Assembly: GCF_001704415.2 (NCBI RefSeq)
Contig: NC_030816.1
Location: forward strand, 74,789,713 to 74,853,712
DNA from: Capra hircus
Taxonomy: Eukaryota > Chordata > Mammalia > Artiodactyla > Bovidae
Reading direction: 5' to 3'
Length of the DNA: 64,000 nt
The notes beneath the pieces were generated by a model, which did not search any database, had not been told where the DNA came from, and saw only the letters and a list, made by a program, of their open reading frames with translations. Made by a program: the position numbers and the translations under genes. This document shows, one piece after another, positions 56,576 to 64,000 of this stretch. Position 1 is the first letter of the stretch; each line of letters begins with the position of its first letter.

Positions 56576-58250
56576 ATACGATTCACATTGCGGGGAAGCC
56601 CTGCAATTTGATGCTATCACTCGATGATTGGGAGACCTCACCAAAACTTTTTCTGCATTTTCAGTGGGAAATTCTTGGGGGTAAAAAAAGGAAAGCCTCG
56701 GTCTCTCAGGTTTGCTGATGAGATTAAACCAGTTACAACAAACCCCACATAATTATGGGCAGAGTAGAGGTAGGTATTTGGAGAGTGGCGTGGTGGGATG
56801 GGATTAAACTAAGTGCTGTCTCTTCACTTTCGGCACTCTAAGTTTATAATTTAATTTCTGGTTGCAAACTGGAACATTGGTCTTACTAAACTTACATACT
56901 AAACACTAAAGAGTTTTGGTCTGAAAAAGGAAGTGAAAGCCCATTTTCTGCCCTTGGAAAGGGTGCATGCCACCCATATAGCTGCCTTCCAAGAAAGGTA
57001 TTATTGGGTGTATCAGTCAGGTCTGGCCTAAACGGAGATCACTTATTTACATAAGAGGATTTAAAAAAAGAAATTGGTTGCAAAGTTGATGGGAGCACTG
57101 CCAAACCAAAGTAGACGTTGAGGCAACGACTGATGGGCTGTTACCCTCCCCTTCCTGGTGATGGTGAAGGTCTCCCCCTAGGGGCTACATGGAGGAAGCT
57201 GGGAACATGGATGGCCACCCTGGTAGAGCCCCCAGAGCTGTGCAGCTCAGGACACGGGCTGAGACACACACAGAGAAGTACTCTGACTTCACCCTTCCTC
57301 TGATGCTCCGAACTCCCACCAGTGCTTCTCATTGACTGAGACTTCCTTCTTTTCTCCCTTCCTCCTCCTTCCTTTCTTCCCTTTTTTTTTAAAAATTTAT
57401 TTTAGAACAGGGAAATATTTTTTTTCTGGTGCTTACTAATATATCTAGAAAAGAAAAGAGCATATTTAAAATTAAACATAAAAAACTTGATATACGGTCT
57501 TCTTTCTTTACCTCTATAGTATTAATATCTGAAAGAGTAAATATTGAGCTAGTGATCCCAGGAGGCTCTATGATTGTAGGCTCAGCCTATTAACTATTGA
57601 AACAAAAAAGGACCATATCTTTAATTCTTTAAAATCTTAAAGATTTTAAAATTTAAAAAATAATAAATAAATAAATAAATAAATTAAAAAAATAAAATAA
57701 AATCAACAGTTAGAGAAAAAAAAAAAAAGGACCATATCAAGCTTGTGAGTTTCAATAATTCAGTTCATAACATTGAAATGGAGAAACTTTCATCACAAAC
57801 TCTTCATGTACCTAGAAGCTAGTGGACTTCTGATCTTCAATTAGGTATTTAAATGTAATTAAATAAACACTTCTGCAGTTTCCTTAATTAAGGTCTAAGG
57901 GAGTGAAGTGATTTAACTTAAGCCAGTTTTCATCCACTGTGTGAATATTTTTTTTAATGTTGAAGGTCAAACTCAGAGTTTCCAAGCTTAGAGGCAGAAA
58001 CTAAACCAGAGACAGCGTGAACCCTAGTAGTGACCTATAAAGGTATAAAGGTGAAAATTGTGGGGAAGAAGCTGGAGGGGAAATAAAAGAGGCAGATGTC
58101 CACTAACTAAAACTCATATGGGCACAAATATCAAAGCAAATGGATGGTAGCTTTAATTCTTTATGACTTTGTATCCAAACCCAGTTTTCATGGCTACATC
58201 CATATATGAGGCATGTGGTTATTTGTTAAGTGCATGAATCTCTTACCTAT
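56576..58250. other. unassigned intergenic sequence with A-rich low complexity
   Basis: 57655-57730 is an A-rich AATA-type low-complexity run. Otherwise no gene or named repeat is recognised. Confidence 0.45.
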
Positions 58251-58478
58251 TGCTTCCCAGGTGGCTCAGTGGTTAAAGAATCCACCTGGTATTGCAGGAG
58301 ATGCAGGAGACACTGGTTTGACCCCTGGGCCAGGGAGATCCCCTGGAGTAGGAGATGGTAACCCACTCCGGTATTCTTGCCTGGAAAATTCTGTGGACAG
58401 AGGAGCCTGCTGGGCTACAGTCCATGGGCTTGCAGAGAGTCAGACATGACTGAGCAACTGATCACGCATGCACACACG
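58251..58478 (+). mobile_element. Bov-tA-type SINE
   Basis: Head TTCCCAGGTGGCTCAGTGGT, body with GATCCCCTGGAGTAGGAGAT, end GACATGACTGAGCAACTGAT and a CACACA tail. Confidence 0.9.
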
Positions 58479-59360
58479 GGTATTTGTTAAATGCATGAAT
58501 CTCCCTTGCTTATTTTTTAATATATCTACTTTCAATAAAGATTGAAGGCAGAAAAAAAAAAAGATTGAAGGCAGCTGACACTACTGCAACATCTTTTTTC
58601 AAAAAGTAAACAAAAAATGGGGAGCAATAGAGGCAATAAGAAAGGCAATTTCTGAGATATTTTGCTTTTCCCACCATTCTTGGGGGCAAATGACCACATT
58701 ACATTGTTATCTAAACATAAGACCTTTTGACAATAATCTGGATATAATATTTCAGTGTTTTCTCTTCATCACAGAAAAGTGCAGTCTTCGACAATTTTAA
58801 TACGATATATGGCATATTAGTCATAGAAGAAGCTACACACCACAGTCATTGAGAAAAATGGTTCACTTCAAAATGATGAGTTATATTGAAGTATTAAACC
58901 AACTCTAAGCCTTACATACAAATAGGTATGATTTAAAATTCCATTTGCCTTTTTCTAAGCCATATTTCTATGGTTGATCATAAAAAGTAAACTCAAATAC
59001 GTGCCAGCCAATTACCAGAAGATCTGTCCTTCTCAAAGTCAATGTTAGAAGGAGAGATTCTGAGAAGCTCACTGACATTCTTCTGAAACATATGTGTGAG
59101 ATTCACTCTTTCTCATTTGGAATTATTAATTTAAAAGATGAAGACTTGACAGTGAGGATTCTTTGTCATAGCTGGTAATTAAGAAGCAAATACAGATAAA
59201 ACTGTTGAGCCAACACAGGCCAGCCAGGATCGTTGGACTGCAGAAAACCAGCCATCTCAGGAGCAGACACTCTCTGCTACCCTGAGCAGTCAGAAGCATC
59301 CTATACCAAGAATCAGAAGACAACGGGGTCAAGAGCCACTGGGCTCTTCCTCATTAGGAG
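58479..59360. other. unassigned intergenic sequence
   Basis: A short direct repeat of AAGATTGAAGGCAG lies at about 58540-58575, with an A-run between copies. Nothing else is recognised. Confidence 0.45.
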
Positions 59361-59714
59361 GTGGGCAGTGAGAGTCCCATGGACTGCAAGGAGACCCAAC
59401 TAGTCCGTTCTAAAGGAGATCAGTCCTGGATGTTCTTTGGAAGGAATGATGCTAAAGCTGAAACTCCAGTACTTTGACCACCTCATGCGAAGAGTTGACT
59501 CATTGGAAGAGACTCTGATGCTGGGAAGGATTGGGGGCAGGAGGAAAAGGGGACGACAGAGGATGAGATGGCTGGATGGCATCAAGGACTCGATGGATGT
59601 GAGTGTGAGTGCACTCTGGGTGTTGGTGATGGACAGGGAGGCCTGGTGTGCTGCAATTCATGGGGTCGCAAAGAGTTGGACATGACTGAGCAACTGAACT
59701 GAACTGAACTGAAT
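59361..59714 (+). mobile_element. BovB LINE, 3' end
   Basis: 5'-truncated copy from GAGAGTCCCATGGACTGCAA to the CTGAACTGAACTGAA tail. Confidence 0.9.
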
Positions 59715-60395
59715 CACTCCTACTGTTTGGTGTTAGAATCAACTGAGATGATTTATATTTTGAGGCTACAAAGTATCATGTATATATGAGATGCAATAGT
59801 CACAGTGTAGACAGAAATGATGGAGATTCATTGCAAACTATTCCTACTCCTAAAGAATAACCCAAAGTATATTCCTATGAAACGGATCCATTTATCATTG
59901 GTCTCTATTCTGAAGGACAGTAAGTCAAATAAACACTTTACAGTGGAGTCAAAACAGTTCCCTAATCTCTGAAAATCAAAACTTTTTCCAATGATCTGCA
60001 GTGTCAAAACACAATAGATCCAACCATGGGCTTCTTGGGGGAAATATAAACAAATGTATAAAATGTATTTTAAACACTCAACAACTACAATGATAATATA
60101 TTAAAATGGTACTTTTCAAAAATCAATCTATAATGTCTAATCTCATAGCCTAATCCCAGGGCATAAATTGTTAAGTGGACTTGCTCCAAATAAAACGTAC
60201 TAGATTAAAAAAAATCAGAAGATTGACATTCTTCACCTAATAAAGAATAAAACTAGAAAAAAGTTTGCAATGTCTTCATAAAGCTCATGTATTTTTGCTT
60301 TGATTTCAAAACACTATTTTCAGCAGCAAGCAGCTAACTTCTTCCACACACTCTAGAGGTAAAAAGGAGATGTGTGTAGAGTTTATACATCTTTT
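59715..60395. other. unassigned intergenic sequence
   Basis: AT-rich, with no recognised gene or named repeat. Confidence 0.45.
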
Positions 60396-60592
60396 CTGGT
60401 GGCTCAGTGGTAAAGAATCCACCTGCCAATGGATGAGACTCCGGTTCAGTCCCTGGGTTGGAAGCTCCCCCGGAGAAGGTAATGGCAACCCACTCCAGTA
60501 TTCTTGCCTGGAGAATCCCATGGACAGAGGAGCCCCGAGGGTTACAGTCCATGGGCCTCTAGCAGTCGGACACGACTTAGCGACTAAACGAC
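60396..60592 (+). mobile_element. Bov-tA-type SINE
   Basis: Head TCTGGTGGCTCAGTGGTAAA, body with GAGAAGGTAATGGCAACCCA, end CGGACACGACTTAGCGACTA. Confidence 0.9.
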
Positions 60593-61984
60593 AACCAAAA
60601 AATAGAGTTTATATCAAGTACGGAAATGACTTACTTGACAGATGTTTGGATTTATAAAATGTCTCAATCCTCTGGTTCACAAGTCGCAATCCAGAGGGCA
60701 ACATTTCCCACCTCTAAAGGCCTTCACCTGCTGTCACAAACCCACCCTAAAGATCCAGAGCAGTCCTCCACAACAAAGGCCTTCAGACCTTTACTCAGGT
60801 CTATTTACTCTACAAACAGGCCTAACAAGCACATTCATTTAATTCCCTAGGATACAGTGAATGAAATAGGAACTTGGAAGGTGACAAAAAACCGAAGAAG
60901 CAACGTTAAGAAAGATGTGACAGTTTACCAGGGAAGCAACAGACAGATAGAAGCCTCAGTATACTAAGCTGCTAGCAATCTGGGGACAGTTAATTATCTA
61001 AAGCGCTTGCGACTTCAGTAGTGTTAACAATATCACTGGTTCAGAGCATATAAACCTCTAGATGAATATTAAAACATTGGAGGACAAAAGAGAATACATT
61101 AAAGTTTAATTTTTTCCTGTGGAAAATTTGGGATGTATATAAAGAATATGAAAAAAATCTTTCGTTGATCTTATGACTTAGAAATAATCTTTGGGAACCT
61201 TTTATTTCTTCCTAGTTGCCAACGCATGCAATAAATTAGCAGCACTAAGAATGCGTATTAGTTCATTTTCTAATGGCCTAGCCTAGCTCTTCCAACAGAA
61301 GCTTAATTGTTGGAGCTCCAGCATGGAGTCCACAGAGTCAAGAGGATTCTGGGCATTCCCTCTCTCTTCTAGTGCTGGGAGGTGAATTGCTCTTCTAGAA
61401 GAAATTATATACATTCGGCTAAACAGCCTGAAGTGATTTTTAAATTATGATTTTTGCCGATGTATATTAAACTTGTTGTGATGAAACAGGGAAATCTGTG
61501 GCCCGCCTCATTTAGCCACATCAAAAGGAACTGTGGCATCAGCAGTTTCACATGCATCAAAATTTCCACGTATCTATAGATTTTTGTTTTGAAATATTAT
61601 TTTGGTAATTTGAAAATTGCAGGCAAGTATTGAGAACATAAAAACACACATAAACCCAGTACTCTGTATTAGTGAGTATTTGCATTGTATAGTTTTGTAT
61701 TCTTTATTTTAAAATACAAGAAACAAAGCATTAGAAATGCACGTTAAGATCTCATTAGACCCTCTATGGTCTCAGGGTCTCATGTTTTTCCTTCCTTTTT
61801 CCGAGGCAGCCATTCTCTGTGGGTCACTTTGAATGGAAGGTATTAATCACCAGCAGGAATCTGTGGATACCGATAAGGAAATGGATATCCTCAGTGACAC
61901 ATTATAATAGCGTTTCATCTCTTTTCTGGGTGAAAGTCATGACTTCATAAAAGGTGACAGGGTGCATAGCAATTGGCTTTCTGG
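60593..61984. other. unassigned intergenic sequence
   Basis: 1.4 kb without a recognised gene or named repeat. Confidence 0.45.
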
Positions 61985-62170
61985 CTCCATATTAGACTTG
62001 ACCTGAGTTTCGATGCTTGCTTGGCTAGTTATTGGACACGTGACCCTGAATGATTTACTTAAATTACCCCTGCACCACAGCTTCCTCGTCTCTAGACTGG
62101 GAAATAATTGTACCTGATAGGTTTCCTTTAAGGATGAGATGAGATAACATATGCAAAATGCTTAATACAG
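61985..62170 (+). repeat. MIR SINE, ancient
   Basis: TTATTGGACACGTGACCCTG, CACAGCTTCCTCGTCTCTAG, GACTGGGAAATAATTGTACC and GGATGAGATGAGATAACATA follow the MIR order well. Confidence 0.85.
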
Positions 62171-63511
62171 ATGCTAGCACGTATCATTACAAGAACTTAG
62201 CAGATGAAGGATGATGTATTAGGAAATGAGTTACTAACTAAGCAGAAGGTATAAATGAACAGCTTTTTCCTCCCCCTTGACCATAGTTTAACATAACTAA
62301 TTAGTGAGATTTTAGCAAGACAGGAGATGTTCTCACATGTTTGGCAAGTGGTCTTCCCAAAAAAAACTCTAAGCTGGCATTTGAAAAGGAGATTCAGTCC
62401 AACTCGATTCACCAAAACTTACTGAGTGACTAGTACTTGAAAGAACAATGAGAGTCCCATCTAATAGAGAGACAGACACTTGAACAGGTGTTTGAACTGC
62501 ATAGTGGTGCTGTCTGTGAGAACAGATGCCATCCAGGAGAGCAGGCTGGATATGTGGTTCATAACCATGAATTGATCAAAGACCAATAAAATGCCTTTTT
62601 AATTTGTGATGGGCACAAAGCCTGAGAGAAGCAGTTAGTGAAGTGGAAACAGACTCAGGAGTCCAAAAGATTGTCACAATCTTTGGAATTAGAGACTAAA
62701 ATTTAAAAGATGAAATTTTAAAAGGATAAGAGTCCTACAAGCTTTGAAAACCAACTGCCCAAGACCAGGGGAGTGAGAGCATGTCATTTGAAAAAGTTTG
62801 GTGGGTTTTAGCTGATTGGCTCAAGCACAATTTGAGCAAACAAATTGCAACTATAACACAGTTGCAGAAAGGCATGCAGTCTCAGACAACATCGTCAGAG
62901 GAAGCACAGCGTCCCAGCCAAATAACACTCTCACTGTATTCCCTACTTTCCAGAGCGTGCTGGGCTCACACCCCAGTGATTCATGTTTAGAGGGATATAG
63001 ACCTATTTTAATATCTAGATGAAGACATCGGAGATGGTGAAGGAGAGGAATCCATGACTTTATAGGATGGGTAACCTTCTGAAGACAGTTAGCTTGATGA
63101 AGAGAAATATTGAGGACAAGGACATGACCGGTGGCTTAATGGAATTCAAGATTTTTCATGTGGTCTCAAAATTTACATGATGTTATAAGAAGGCAAGCTT
63201 TAAATGTAAGGAAGGCTATTCTAGAAATTATAAATAAAATGGGAAGTCTTGTGAAGAAAAGAGTTCCCTGTCATTGCATGAGTGGAATGAAATGATTAAC
63301 TATCAGATAAATTGTAGAGAAATTTCTGCAATTTAGAAACTGTAGCACAAGTTGAGGAATCTTCTCTATGGCAGTTTTCACCCTAAGACTCTGTGATTCT
63401 ATAAACACCCTGGTAGCAGAATACTTAGGTAAACAAGCTGGGTAATTATTCTTGTCTGGGTTAGATGAGGGCCAAGTATGTAGTTGACCTTAATATATAA
63501 ACATAAAGTTC
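62171..63511. other. unassigned intergenic sequence
   Basis: 1.3 kb without a recognised gene or named repeat. Confidence 0.45.
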
Positions 63512-64000
63512 AATGGCAATACCAAACCACCTGACCTGCCTCTTGAGAAACCTGTATGCAGGTCAGGAAGCAACAGTTAGAAGTGGACATGGAACAACAG
63601 ACTGGTTCCAAATAGGAAAAGGAGTACGTCAAGGCTGTATATTGTCACCCTGCTTATTTAACTTCTATGCAGAGTACATCATGAGAAACGCTGGACTGGA
63701 AGAAGCACCAGCTGGAATCAAGATTGCCAGGAGAAATATCAATCACCTCAGATATGCAGATGACACCACCCTTATGGCAGAAAGTGAAGAAGAACTAACG
63801 AGCCTCCTGATGAAAGTGAAAGAGGAGGGTGAAAAAGTTGGATTTAAGCTCAAAACTTTAAGCTCAACATTCAGAAAACTAAGATCATGGCATCTGGCTC
63901 CATCACTTCATAACAAATAGATGGGAAAAGAGTGGAAACAGTGTCAGACTTTATTTGTTTGGGCTCCAAAATCACTGTAGATGGTGATTGCAGCCATGAA
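63512..64000 (+). mobile_element. BovB LINE, 5'-truncated, cut by the window end
   Basis: Starts at CAATGGCAATACCAAACCAC inside the RT. It keeps motif B (GCILSPCLFNFY) and an intact YADD box (RYADDTTLM) in one frame to 63920. A short insertion or duplication near 63850-63875 (AAGCTCAAAACTTTAAGCTC) breaks the frame afterwards. The remainder lies outside the window. Confidence 0.92.

Noticed and set aside
1..64000. CRISPR arrays, operons or phage-like modules
   Set aside because: Repeats are dispersed eukaryotic retroelements, genes have spliceosomal introns, and no regular short repeat-spacer pattern or bacterial gene order is present.

Overview
The window is vertebrate nuclear DNA, almost certainly from a ruminant. 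Its interspersed repeats are ruminant-specific: many copies of the RTE-type LINE BovB, the tRNA-derived SINEs Bov-tA and BOV-A2, and cetartiodactyl CHR-type SINEs. Older mammalian repeats (L1, L2, MIR, MER5A, MLT1-type LTRs) lie among them. The exact species (cattle, sheep, goat, other) cannot be fixed by eye.

One protein-coding gene is present and appears complete: IYD, iodotyrosine deiodinase, on the + strand in five coding exons (19472-19643, 37542-37733, 39566-39725, 45168-45324, 47871-48053). The exons join in frame to 864 nt, or 287 residues plus stop. All introns are GT-AG. The protein has an N-terminal membrane anchor, an acidic linker and a nitroreductase-fold domain that keeps the FMN-binding Arg-Arg-Ser-x-Arg motif and the Glu/Tyr/Lys substrate triad. 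The enzyme recovers iodide from mono- and diiodotyrosine in thyroid follicular cells.

Layout. 1-3050: a minus-strand BovB running in from the left edge. 3051-13960: intergenic DNA with a MIR, two MLT1-type LTRs, L1 3' ends, SINEs and BovB 3' fragments. 13963-17255: a nested cluster, in which a BovB inserted in an old L1 3' end carries an inverted copy of its own left flank, and that copy is split by a solo LTR. 17256-19471: IYD upstream flank. 19472-48053: IYD. Intron 1 (about 17.9 kb) holds most of the gene's repeats, including a direct duplication of about 350 bp, one copy of which took a BovB. 48054-48330: 3' UTR with an ATTAAA signal. 48899-52690: a long antisense BovB. 54165-54597: a solo class-I ERV LTR with a perfect 5-bp target duplication. 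54600-64000: repeat-bearing intergenic DNA ending in a BovB cut by the right edge.

No tRNA or rRNA gene, CRISPR array, prokaryotic operon or other functional gene is visible. Every long reading frame outside IYD is either a decayed BovB reverse-transcriptase/endonuclease fragment or a chance frame. No novel enzymatic system was found. The most unusual observations are structural: the fold-back rearrangement inside the BovB at 13963-17255, the duplication that preserves an empty site at 31066-33912, and a possible overlapping upstream ORF at the IYD start.
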